The notes below the pieces were generated by a model. The model was not told the origin of the DNA. It did no database searches and saw only the letters and a list, made by a program, of their open reading frames with translations. Below, one piece after another: positions 1 to 10,962 of a stretch of 64,000 nucleotides of DNA (position 1 is the first letter of the stretch; each line of letters starts with the position of its first letter). The DNA is from Lineus longissimus (taxonomy: Eukaryota; Nemertea; Pilidiophora; Heteronemertea; Lineidae), in NCBI RefSeq assembly GCF_910592395.1, contig NC_088308.1, positions 682,001 through 746,000 of the forward strand, written 5' to 3'. Made by a program: the position numbers and the translations under genes.

Positions 1-507
1 CCCGCGATATGTGATGTTGCCTCATTACAAACACCGACCATAAAGATTTTGTCAATCTATTTACAACCCGCATGAGCTTCAAAATGGCTAAAAACGGATT
101 TTTAAGATGTGCCTACCTGGGGACCAGAAAGCATACAATAAATGTGGTCTGGGCCCAAAGCTACCTAACCATTATGTCAGGTTTCGGCCAGCCATCCCCA
201 GCCGTTACGAAACGTCCTCCGCCAACAGACGAGCTAAACTACACTCAAATGGTTGGTATGATATGATGTGATGTGTATACCTACGGGCATTGCAGAGTTT
301 CCTCTCTGATCCTAGTTCGACCGCGAATCTCAGTCACATAATAGAATAGTATATCCCAAGGGCGTAGGCCAGAGCGGACCCTGATATAGTTTTGCTATCC
401 GCCCACAAAATTGCATAAGATTCACTTCCCGTATTTCCTACGACAAATCCAATGCTCTTCCCTCGATTCAGTCGGAATCAAAGCATCATTAAGTCATACG
501 CAAGTTA

Positions 508-695
508 CTGAATGGAACCCAACTGCGGACCCTATTCAAGTTGTCCACACGTTCAGCAGGCCTAATCTAGCTAACTGGCCTGCGCCAGACTTATGAATAG
601 GAAATGAGACGGGTCATTTTCACCGCCCGAGAAAATGTAAAAAGTAGGCAGAATCGTTGGCGCGCGATATCCCCTTTAATCCGTTTGTGTCTAAA
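508..695 (+). repeat. diverged direct repeat, copy 1
   Basis: This segment starts with ctgaatggaac and continues through ttgtccaca, gttcagcaggcc, tagctaactg and gaaaatgtaaa. The same series of words appears in the same order and spacing at 1074-1246. Similarity is patchy, with several substitutions and small indels, so the duplication is old or both are members of a dispersed family. No coding potential is shared between the copies. Confidence 0.6.
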
Positions 696-1073
696 GAAGG
701 TGAGAATATCCATTTTTGAGACGATAGGCTGCTATATTTTGTCATACCAAACAACGACCAGGTCAACAGTGAACAATGAAAACCATAACGCGTGCGCCCG
801 GCGTTTGACGCACTCGCACAATGGCACTAACTCTCTCGTAATACGGGCCCTTCGTGGACTTGCGAGACGTCCTGTGACCGCCCCTCTATTTGGTATCAAA
901 GCGATAGGGTAAATCGAGTCATTGCAATAGAATTCCCCCATAAGCGAGTTTCTGATACGTCGATCTGGCCTTGCGCGTCGGTGTCCCTCCTTAACATAGA
1001 CTTGGATTGAATGCGAAGGCGGATACTTTTTTAGAATTGAGGCGAACTGCCGATAAATGGGCGTGGTTTCTGA

Positions 1074-1246
1074 ATCTGAATGGAACTCTATTGTCCACAT
1101 ACATGTTCAGCAGGCCGAATTTAGCTAACTGATCTGTGCCGGAGCCTGAACAGAAAATGAGAAGATACATTTTCTTGGGCGGTGAAAATGTAAAGGTATA
1201 GGCAAATCGCAAATCGTGCGATATTCCATTTATTCGTGTCATTATT
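1074..1246 (+). repeat. diverged direct repeat, copy 2
   Basis: This is the second copy of the repeat seen at 508-695, with the words tctgaatggaac, ttgtccaca, gttcagcaggcc, tagctaactg and gaaaatgtaaa in the same order. It is followed by a short (tg)n run. The roughly 570-bp spacing and the absence of obvious terminal repeats leave open whether this is a local duplication or two insertions. Confidence 0.6.
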
Positions 1247-2488
1247 CTCTGTGTGTGTGTCCAACGCGGTCGGACTTTAAATCTCATGAACAAGTTTCAA
1301 CGCAGAACCGCTTTTATTAAAGAAACCAATAGTGCGGAGCGCAATAACTGTGTCTCCACAACGTCTAATGATAATAGCCCATTGAGTCAGTTATGCCGTT
1401 CTGAAAGCTAACAATAAATGGTTGTATCGAAATAGAATTTGAAAGGCTCTTGTGGCCCTGAAAAGAAAATCGAAAATCTCATAGAACGCCTCGAATCGGC
1501 TTCACTCATGTAGAACCAGAAATATTGAACCGTGCTGGGTTGGATAATGAAGGTGCTGCCGAGTTTTAACTGTTCTCGACCCCGGGTCTCACTTCCAGTG
1601 AGAGATGCCTCTGAAGGCCACGTACTGACATGCTGGTGGTTGATGTCGAGAAAAGAATGTCGGATGACAGAGCTCAATATAGCCTCCCCCTTGCCGTGTC
1701 GACCGTTGATTCACCTGATGGTCGACGGGTATATATAGCCGTGCCTTGTGAAAATTGCTTAGCGGGTTCGTTACCACGTACGGAGGTTGGTCCGGTAACG
1801 ATGTGCAGCTTCCGCTGACTTAGCCCGGCATTGACCTTTCAAGACTGCTGGCATTCGAAGTCAATTCTCATTTCCACATTTACTGGTTTACGTTCCTCTC
1901 TCGTCTTTTGGCATGTGTTTTTTTCAGCATGTCCCATGGACACAGAAACGGTCTATTCAAAGCCCCCATCCGATAGGCCTAAATGCGAACATAAACACGC
2001 AGTACGTTGGGTCTACAAAACCTTCTTCAGTACACGAGGAGGTTACATGAACATAAGTTATGAAGGGATCGCTGACTACTGTGTCAGCTCTCACGCTGTG
2101 ATCTCGCCATATGCAGTCTATTCCAGCAAGACACTAGAACAACGTGCACACGTGCGATTGTAGCCAGAGTTGTATCAGCCGATCAGACAAAAGAGGGAAC
2201 TATGGGACCGAAGTTCACTAGGGCAGAGCCAGATCAGGTATCGGTCACTTAAACTCACCCCGTATCTATTTTGCCGCAGGTGTGCACCAACAAGGCTCGA
2301 GCTCCGAAGGTGTAGCAGCTTTCATCAATGTTTAACCTTAAAGTCGAAAATTCAGTCTGAGCCACCTCTTTGAAAGCCACCTCTTTGAAAGCACCATTTG
2401 TATTAATACCGCGCAATACCAACTGTATGTATATATATAACGGCGTTTGCGTGCCATTTGAATGCATTGAATGAAGAAAGGGATGAAT

Positions 2489-2494
2489 TTTATT
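2489..2494 (-). terminator. poly(A) signal AATAAA of the SLC22 gene
   Basis: tttatt on the plus strand reads AATAAA on the minus strand, about 190 nt beyond the SLC22 stop codon at 2684. It is the first canonical hexamer after the stop and gives a plausible short 3' UTR. Confidence 0.5.
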
Positions 2495-2683
2495 TCTCGG
2501 ACCATGAATAAGTGATTGCAACAACATGAATAGCATAACATATTAACACATGGACAATTCACTAGTACTCAACATGATTAATAACTACATGTACTTTTGA
2601 ATTTTGGCGTCCTGCAACATGACACTACTATTCCAGCTGTACCGTTTGTGGTGCTCAGACGTGTCTTCACAGCAGGCGCCGTT

Positions 2684-5600
2684 CTATCCAATGTGCCCAT
2701 TTGTCTTCTTCTCTTCCTCCTGGTTTAATGGTTCAGTCAATTCTATCCGATTCTCCTCGACGTGTTGATGCTTCTTCCTCCGTCTCGGGGGCATCTCTTC
2801 CTGGAGAGGGACCTTGTTGGTCTCCGGTAGGACAACTAGGAAGAGGACAGCACAGAGTATAGACAGCAGCCCGATGATGATGTACGGCACAGTCCAGTGG
2901 CTGATCTGACCCTTAAAATACAACAAAGATTTTGATAAAGCTACGATCATAACGGAGCCCTGCAGACCAGGAGCAATACTTATGCGAACTATTCAGAAGA
3001 CAAATACGGTTTATAAGATATGATAGTGCTTTTCTACTCTGTCATCAGAACCTTGCCTAATCATGAGGTAGAGCAGTCTTTTTCAATCAATGTAGCTTTT
3101 TCTCCAAATATTACACCCTAAGATTGGCTGGGGAAATTGGTAATGCAACTTTCGACTCGCTCCAAGTTCGTAACAGGTTCTTCTGAGAGTCAACCTGATT
3201 ATAACATATTGAGTCGACCTACCAACAATGCAATTTGTGGCGCGAGAATACCTCCCGCTCTTGCCGCCATTCCACATGCACCCATCGCTATGTTTCTGAA
3301 ACAACGATTTGATTGTTGAGAAGGAATTCAACTTGAACTGGTGAAACCGATAAAGTGGCTTCGTGACAAAATTTTGGGGCGGATTAAAAATGCTCTTATC
3401 GCGATAAGTAAGGTGCTTCTTTAACATAAATCTGAAGTTCCCGCAAATACAGTTGCCCCCTATACATTAACGTAAAGTAACCAGGAAATCATTTCAACTG
3501 CTCTAAACAGAAGAAAGAAAATTAAAGTTGTTTTTTTTCTTTTTTTTATTCAGCAACAATATTACATTGGCTCGGAGGGGGACCTTTGGGGAGACGCCGA
3601 CTTAGAAAAGGGCACAAACACACTGAAAATTGAAGTTCACAAGTTGTCTCCTATAGGTGGCATGACTAAAGGAAGCATGTTCCGTAACGATGGAGCGGCA
3701 TGATCACGAGAATGATTAACTATAAAAATAACGATTCTTAGGCCTTCATATAGCATTGTATTTTCTCGTGATTAAAGTCAGTGGATCAGAAATCGACTTA
3801 CCTCAGTAGTGTAGGGAATAGTTCGCTCACACAGATGCCGGCGATACACCACACTGCGATGATGCCCCCCATCCCGATCAGGGCCATAGAAGTGACAAGA
3901 TCTGGGACTTGCCATTTCAGCCCAAGGGCCCCGATGGTAATGATGCCGGTCAGACAAACGATGGGGACCATGATGTAGACGAAGAAGGTTTTACGGCGAC
4001 CAAATCTAAAGGACATAAAAGTGATACGGGTGTGGCATTAATTGGTTGATGACTTTAAAATGGCTTCCAGCAGGCCCATGACTTCTTCAAACAGGATAAT
4101 TGAGAAATCGTTAATAACCTGCAGTAAACAGTGATGAAGCAGTACGTTTCATCCCTGAAAGTCACAAGGCACGACCCAGACTGCTCGGCATGAACACTGG
4201 CGAAAATCCTTATTAGAGGTTGTCATTAGTCTGATGTTAGAAGCGGTGGTAAGCAGGGGCCGTCACCCAAGTTGGTACTTTCATGGGGATCAAACTGACA
4301 GCGTTTGGCGCAATGTCTGTTTGACTTATTCAGATATCTGATGGATATCAGCAGATTTGCCCTGTGTTGTATACTCTTATCCACTCCGTGCTAGATGTTA
4401 ATTATAGCTGATATTCTACAAAATATACCACACAGGAGCAACAAAGTGACATTGAAATCCCTTACCTATCAGCACAGGGGATGATGGACAAAGTGAAAAA
4501 CATGGTCACGGTGGAGCTGATGCATAAATTGGCGTGGATAGTCCCAGAGAATGTGTCGTACATATTGCTGATCCCGTAGGCAAACAAACTGCAGGTGAAC
4601 CTGGAGGAAGGAAAGGATAAATATTACAATACGTAAAATCTGAAAGGTCCTTGGTGAAATGTTTGATTTGTGCAATTATATTATTGCACATTTCCATGGT
4701 ACATGTACGTATCAACCGCCACATCACACAACGTTCAAACTCTCGTTTAGCTTTCCAGTATGGCCGCCACTACCGCCGCTTAAATTTTGTTACGGTCGAT
4801 CTATTTCGAGGCCTCGTTTGCAAATTATATATCGAAGTACAGCACTGTGCCTAAGGTATGTTAACTGATGTCAGAAACTTTATCTGAAATCGATGCTATA
4901 TAGGCTTCCATATTACTTTGACATAGAAACTGAGTGGCAATCTATACGTTCCAAAGGCCACACACTATGTTGACAACCACGTCGCTCACCAAGATGACAG
5001 CTGAAGCCCTTACCAAGTCAACATGATGACTGACGCCCTTTTCGCCATATCCGCCGTCCTGAACAGGTCGTGGTAACTGTACTGACCCTCTTCTTTCTGC
5101 CTCTTCAGAGCTTCTTTGGCTATCTGCTTCAGCACGGACATGTCAGGGACCTCCCGCTTGTTCACGCGGGCCATCTCCCGTATGATCTTCTCTGCTTCAT
5201 CGAAACGACCTTTCTGGATGAGCCAGCGGACGCTCTCCGGGACGAACCTTTGGTAAAGAGGAGAGGTGTTAATGAGCGACCTTTCTGGCTGAGCCAGCGG
5301 ATGCTCTCCGGGACCCTTTGTTAGAGAGGAAATGTGTTAATGAGCGGCCTTTCTGGATGAGCCAGTGAATGCTCTCCGGGAAGAACCTTTGGTAAAGAGG
5401 AGGGGTGTTAATGAGCGACCTTTCTGGATGAGCCAGCGGATGCTCTCCGGGACGAACCTTTGGTAAAGAGGAGAAGTGTTAATGAGCGGCCTTTCTGGAG
5501 GAGGCAGTGAATGCTCTCCGGGACGAACCTTTGGTAAAGAGGAGGGGTGTTAATGAGCGACCTTTCTGGCTGAGCCAGCCGATGCTCTCCGGGAAGAACC

Positions 5601-8600
5601 TTTGGTAAAGAGGAGGGGTGTTAATGAGCGACCTTTCTGGCTGAGCCAGCGGATGCTCTCCGGGACGAACCTTTGGTAAAGAGGAGGGGTGTTAATGAGC
5701 GACCTTTCTGGATGAGTCGGTGGATGCTCTCCGGGACGAACCTTTGGTAAAGAGGAGGGGTGTTAATGAGCGGCCTGTGGATGCTCTCCGGGAAGAACCT
5801 TTGGTAAAGAGGAGGGGTGTTAATGAGCGACCTTTCTGGATGAGCCAGTGAATGCTCTCCGGGAAGAACCTTTAGTAAAGAGGAGGGGTGTTAATGAGCG
5901 GCCTTTCTGGATGAGCCAGCGGACGCTCTCCGGGACGAACCTTTGGTAAATAGGGTAGTTGTAAAACAAGAAACACAGAAACGAAACAAAAACACAGAAA
6001 CGCAGAAACGAAACGCAGAAACAAAAATCAAACGGGTTTTCATAAAAGTTGGAATCAAGCGGCACGCCGATACTTTCCTTGCCCAATCCGTTGTTATTGT
6101 CGTTTAAAAGTAAAATCTTAGGTTGGTGGGTTGCGGCCAGCCGGAATGCAATAGAGTTGTTGAGGGGATACATGGAGCAACTTGGGGGGGGGGGGGGGGG
6201 GGGGGGGGGCGGCACGATATGGGTGAAGTCTTTTGAGGTGGTGGTGTAGTACTTTGGTAGGTTCGATTGGATTCCTACAGCATGTTATTTTAAATGAAGG
6301 TGCAGTGCAACATCTTGCCTTGTAGTGTTCAATTTACATGAAGTACCAGGATCATCCTACAAATCCCGTCTGATGCAGCACTAAATGCAAGGTACGGTAC
6401 CAGTACATGGGTGAATCATTTCGACGTTATGTGAGACGTGAGAGACCAATTTTGGCGACTAGAATAGAGTAAAGTGGGGGGGGGGGCGGGCGGGCACTAG
6501 ACTTGGACTTGGAGTAACTCAATCTTGCCTGCCCAGCTTTAAATAGTCCCTTTAAATATATGTTTATGTTAATGAGGTTGCAGTAGGGAAGTTCAGCCTA
6601 GTGTCGTGCACAGGCCATGGAATGTACAAAAGAACAGGACTCGCTATTCGAAGGACTATTTTCTATTTACGCCGTGTAGTACATACATGTAGTGTATTGG
6701 GGAGGTCAGTGTAAATAGAAAATAGTCCTTCGAATAGAGAGTCATGTTCTATTGTACATTCCTAGCAGGCCTATGGTCGTGTTCTGGTCATTGGTCATGC
6801 CGACTTACTGGCGGCTCATATCGATCATAAAGTCCTCATGCCCTACAGATGGTGGATCGGCATGGTCAGGGGCACGATCAAAATCTGCGCACACGTTGAT
6901 GAGGCTAAAAGGGGTATTGGGAAATGAGCATTCCTCCTTCCATTCCGACTGAATACCAGTTTTAGTTCCACCCGCGTTCGCGGCCACAACCATGGCAACA
7001 AGATGGAGTCTGCAGACCAGAATTCGCCACAAGACTGGTTTCTGCGTTTCGTTTCTGTGTTTCTGTGTTTCTGTTTCGTTTCTGTGTTTCTTGTTTTACA
7101 ACTACCCTGGTAAATAGGAGAGGTGTTAATGAGCGGCCTTTCTGGATGAGCCTGCGGATGCTCTCCGGGACGAACCTTTGGTAAAGAGGAGATGTGTTAA
7201 TGAGCGACCTTTCTGGATGAGCCAGCGGATGCTCTCCGGGACGAACCTTTGGTAAAGAGGAGGGGTGTTAATGAGCGACCTTTCTGGATGAGTCAGCGAA
7301 TGCTCTCCGGGACGAACCTTTGGTAAAGAGGAGAGGTGTTAATGAGCGACCTTTCTGGATGAGCCAGCGGATGCTCTCCGGGACGAACCTTTGGTAAAGA
7401 GGAGAGGTGTTAATGAGCGACCTTTCTGGATGAGTCAGCGAATGCTCTCCGGGACGAACCTTTGGTAAAGAGGAGATGTGTTAATGAGCGACCTTTCTGG
7501 CTGAGCCAGCGGATGCTCTCCGGGACGAACCTTTGGTAAAGAGGAGAGGTGTTAATGAGCGACCTTTCTGGCTGAGCCAGCGGATGCTCTCCGGGACGAA
7601 CCTTTGGTAAAGAGGAGGGGTGTTAATGAGCGACCTTTCTGGATGAGCCTGCGGATGCTCTCCGGGACGAACCTTTGGTAAAGAAGAGAGGTGTTAATGA
7701 GCGGCCTTGGTTGCCTGTCCAGACCCGTATTGGCCCTCAGTGTAAGACTGTAAGATGGTTCCAGTCATTCACGTATGTGCCTCCTAGCTTCCTTTAAATC
7801 AGTGAGATAGAAACTGTCCTCAATACTTACAAAATAATTCCAAGTATCAAGGGAGCCCCCAAGAGTCCGGAAGCCAAAGCAATGTACCTCCACGTTACCA
7901 CCTGCCACGCAATCAGGGCCATCAACATACCACCGAAAGCCCAGGCCCCGAGCGAGCCGACCAGCGTACGGTACCTTGTTCCTATGAACTCCATCGGGAG
8001 GGTGTAGCAAACACCGACCGATCCGGCTGGAAGGCAAACCATTCATGGATACATTGATAATGATACTTCGAGTATATGCATTGCCTCAGTGCCATGTATT
8101 TTATCTGGTACTGTATAAGAAAGTTTCTGATGAACAAACTCTTAACATCAACGATTAACGATTGTAAATGTTGCCAATTGCAAATTGTCTGAAGAATATT
8201 GAAGTAATGACACATGTCACGTGTGCGGAAAAGGCAATCTCTCCAGCACACCTACCAAAGAACATCCCTTTGATAAATGAGATCGCCGTGTAGAGCTGCC
8301 ATGAGTTAGACAATGCGAGTAAACACTGCAGTGTGAACATGACGCTGGCTGATATCAATAGTGTCTTCTTCCTCCCGATGGTGTCCGCGGCCTGCCCGCC
8401 AAGGATGGCACCAATCAGGACCCCGGCCATTTGAATACTGACCGTCATCTTTGGAATGTAGGCATAGTCGCATAAAAGATTCCACTGGAAATATAACCGA
8501 TTTAAACTTGTGTAAAGTGTGGTATAGGTTAAGAAGTTTACTGTCACGTAGTTCTGGCCTCTGAAAACTCCCCTTCTCCATACTTGTACCCTTCCTACTC

Positions 8601-9196
8601 ATCCCACTGCCACATGGTTCTGGGATCACCAGAAAAGCCCCCCCCCCCCTTATCCATAACGCACATGCTTTCACCCCTCCCTCCACTTACTCATCTTCCA
8701 CGTGGTTCTGACATCGAAAAGCTCCTTCTCCATGCATAAAGGGAAGATGGAAGAACATATGTTACTGTCAAATACTCACATCCGTGACCATTGAAGTGAA
8801 CCCATCGTTGAAGATATACTCTTCGCAAGGTGTCCCATCCATACTACACATCCCTGCCGTACCATTAGGCCACGTGCCATTAAATGTAGAATTCGAACCC
8901 GCAAATCTTCCGCAATGCCAACCAGGACTAGCAGTGACGAAGATAAACAAGCCCATACAAGCATAGCTCGGAATGTCCATCAGAGTCAAAACAGCAAAAA
9001 GGCGGATTTGGTAAACTCCGAATTCGCCCACCTTCTTCAGGATTAGTTCTTCAAATGTTCCTTTTTCAGCGTCTTTTTCAGAGTCAATTCCATTTTCATC
9101 ATAAATGTCACAGAGGGTGTTGTTATCAGATGTACTTGGATCCGTCTCTGGATTTGATGAAAGATATGATCCGGTTTCTCTCGATTCGACCTCCAT
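2684..9196 (-). CDS. SLC22-family organic ion transporter (8 exons)
   Basis: This is a plasma-membrane carrier of the major facilitator superfamily. Coding exons read 9196-8780, 8484-8256, 8026-7831, 5247-5014, 4600-4466, 4005-3802, 3295-3223 and 2911-2684. All have GT/AG borders and consistent phases and give 571 residues, normal for SLC22. The ATG at 9196 opens a cytoplasmic tail. The first membrane span (about 65-88) is followed by the family's large extracellular loop, with NxS/T sites at N102, N106 and N111 and several cysteines. The MFS signature DTIGRKK lies near 173-179. PESVRW (284-289) and RFGRRKT (404-410) are further SLC22 hallmarks in the central loop and second half. The tail is basic, then Glu-rich. 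Substrate (cation, anion or carnitine) cannot be told from sequence. Intron 3 contains the exon-derived tandem array and a transposon, listed separately. Confident of family, not of subfamily. Confidence 0.93.
5205..5952 (-). repeat. 71-bp exon-derived tandem array, proximal block
   Basis: About ten head-to-tail copies of a 71-bp unit. On the minus strand each copy holds a pyrimidine-rich tract, a 3' splice site (taccaaag) and the first 14 codons of SLC22 exon 4 (FVPESxRWLIQKGR), then returns directly to intron sequence. The copy at 5247 is the only one that runs on into the rest of exon 4, so it is the functional one. Units differ by substitutions, e.g. V to I, R to H and V to F changes, and a few are shortened (near 5320 and 5780). 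The block is interrupted at 5953 by a transposon and resumes at 7108. Confidence 0.92.
6619..6762. repeat. nested 52-bp-arm inverted repeat (hairpin)
   Basis: The left arm at 6619-6670 (starting ggaatgtac, ending tctatttac) is matched by an inverted right arm at 6711-6762 with only a few mismatches, around a 40-bp loop. It lies within the 5953-7107 transposon. Similar words flank it (aggccat on the left, aggcctat on the right), which could be a target duplication of a small foldback element nested in the larger one. Confidence 0.8.
6809..6993 (-). CDS. exon-like ORF inside the transposon (possible captured gene fragment)
   Basis: On the minus strand a splice-acceptor-like gtctgcag precedes an ATG in good context (gccATGG) at 6993. 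It opens 61 codons plus two bases and ends at a strong donor-like CA/gtaagt. The peptide starts MVVAANAGGTKTG and is acidic towards the end (PDHADPPSVGHEDF). I do not recognise it. The combination of acceptor, Kozak-like start and donor looks like a host first exon carried by the transposon, as in Pack-MULEs. Chance remains possible, as the frame stops just past the donor. Confidence 0.3.
7108..7708 (-). repeat. 71-bp exon-derived tandem array, distal block
   Basis: This block holds about eight more copies of the same unit as 5205-5952, starting directly after the transposon's right target duplication. The copies are more uniform than in the proximal block; most read GAGAGCATCCGCTGGCTC. The array ends near 7708 where the sequence returns to unique intron. 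It lies between SLC22 exons 3 (7831) and 4 (5247). Each copy is a potential decoy acceptor. Confidence 0.92.
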
Positions 9197-9977
9197 TTTA
9201 TAGTTGATTCCGCATGCACCTATGTCACAGTGTCCGGGCTATAGGCCTACTCGTATAGTATGTTCTTATCTGTGCGTTTTGGGGTGAAGACACATGGACA
9301 AGACACATAGGGCACGGAATCGTGGATTCATTTTGAAAATCAACACCTGATAAGAAATATCAGATCAATTTACTATGATGTTGACCGGGCATAGAGTAAT
9401 CTATCCTTGTCATGGCCTAGGTCATCCTAACTTTCATGCATTTGAGTCACCACTATCGATCTCCACAGTGAGGGATTTAGCGATTAAAAAAACCATTGCG
9501 GGTCAAGATGGGCCAAGACCTTATGTGGAGGAGGTTTGATAACATGATTCGTCGCGAATGCTCTGACGTAGCAACGAGATCGGACATCTCATTCTTGTTG
9601 AGCTATCAGCTGGTTCGATACTTACTTTAAAGTGTCTTCTTGGGAAAAAACATTTAATCAGCCCTCGTTCGTCTGCTCAAGAAGTGTACAGGGTACATGT
9701 AAACAGATGGTCGGCCAACCTAGATTCGGCCTTTTGTCGGCCCTCATGGGTTCGGCTGCACCTTTGATAAAGCAGTATAATTCTGAGATGCAACTCTCGT
9801 GTTTATCGAGGGTGACTTCCTAATGTTTACCTAGATCGTAGTCTATTAAGGTATGTGGTCCTTTTAGGCATGGACCCTTAATCTGTCATTGAACAATGAA
9901 TTCGGAACAATCATTTGTAAATCTGATTTCCAATTGGAGGAAAAAGTTTTCAACGTGGTCTAGTTTCCTAGGAATAG

Positions 9978-10962
9978 ATGGAGACACCGTCAGACGAATC
10001 GTACTTCGCCTCAGATCAAACGTATGTCGTCTACCCGAATAACGGAATGTCGGACTCGATTCGCGGGCAAGGTTTGAATGTTCAGGTGGGACGAGGAGAC
10101 GTCACAGTCACAACACTTCGATATGACCAGCGCGATGTCTCTAAATTGGTTCTCAGCCCTTTCCTTCATTGTTTTGGAACATCAGAGAACAATCCGCAGT
10201 TGATACCAGCGACCAATGTCACAACCAGTTCGGATCCGCAGTTGGGGCGAGGAGATGTTTCTCCATGTGTACCATGGCCAGATATGAACTATGCGTATAC
10301 AGTGGTGAGGTGATCATGACAATAATCTGGATGGTCTGTGATTGCACACATCTCGAGCCCCTCAGCAGCTGATGTGCTGCTTGCCATGGCGCCCACTCCT
10401 GTCTTTGAGGCAGAGGACACTGTCACAACCTGATATGACACATTTTTAAGGGACAAAATCTTTGCAATTCACCTGCTCAATAGTTTCAGGGGACAATAAC
10501 TGGCCATTCGTTCTCATGCAGTTAGACAAGTCTTACGGCCTCTGCAGGTCATCCCAGTCATAATCCGTCTGATCAGGTGAAGCAATGTAGAGATGAGCAG
10601 GGGGTAGTCACGGAGACAACATCATCCTGTTCTGAGCAGACTCATTCCATCATATGTCAGAAGACAATGAAGAGGATCATCAGGACCATGGGACAGTGTC
10701 ATCAGTTCAGGTAGGTTATCATTAACCAACTCAACGCTAAGAATCGGGACAATGTCACAACCATACTGTTCACTGTTCACTTGCGGAGTTTTTTGGGGTT
10801 TTTTTTCAGTTTTGTTTTTGCTTGTGACTGTCTCTGTTGGCTGTTCCAATTGGTTGTACCGAGGAACATACTTATGGAGCCAATAGAAACTCTGTCATGA
10901 GTCAAGAAACGCAGCCTTATTTAGCCCTCAAGGACGACTGTCTCTCTCCTGGACTGAAATGA
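9978..10962 (+). CDS. hypothetical small gene, three candidate exons
   Basis: The first candidate exon, 9978-10304, starts METPSDESYFASDQ and runs 109 codons to ACAGTG/gtgagg. The second, 10640-10710, encodes MSEDNEEDHQDHG and ends CAG/gtaggt. The third, 10864-10962, starts EHTYGANRNS and ends SPGLK and a stop. Exons 2 and 3 join in phase 0, but exons 1 and 2 do not match in phase, so a piece is missing or a border is wrong. The first exon repeats a motif (GRGDVTVTT, ATNVTTSSD), and related DNA, tgtcacaac, recurs at about 10422 and 10749. No family is recognised. It could also be decayed or repeat-derived. The composition and donor sites favour real coding sequence. Confidence 0.35.

Larger units (their letters stand above)
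1..2483. other. no recognised gene; unannotated flank
   Basis: I see no ORF with recognisable protein features and no convincing exon with splice borders here. The longest open frames (about 100-120 codons) have no domain character. The stretch is richer in CpG and poorer in tacatgta words than the rest of the window. It contains a diverged direct repeat (508-695 and 1074-1246, listed separately) and a small 17-bp tandem duplication near 2360-2392. It is probably intergenic sequence beyond the 3' end of the SLC22 gene. Confidence 0.5.
5953..7107. mobile_element. inverted-repeat DNA transposon, MULE/foldback-like, 9-bp TSD
   Basis: The element begins GGGTAGTTGTAAAACAAG at 5953 and ends with its reverse complement at 7107. 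The ends form long inverted repeats (about 60-70 bp) made of runs of gaaacacagaaac-type words. The flanking TGGTAAATA at 5944-5952 and 7108-7116 is a perfect 9-bp direct repeat, the target-site duplication, and lies inside a unit of the 71-bp array. Long inverted repeats plus a 9-bp duplication fit Mutator-like or foldback elements; that class assignment is inference. No transposase ORF is present, so it is non-autonomous. Inside are two poly-G runs (about 6184-6209 and 6477-6486), a nested hairpin and an exon-like segment, listed separately. Confidence 0.85.

Noticed and set aside
5820-6249. Open frames over the poly-G run near 6184-6209 that read poly-Pro or poly-Gly, one of them fused to FVPESVRWLIQKGR
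   Set aside because: They combine an array unit with transposon sequence and a homopolymer; no splice or homology support for a protein.
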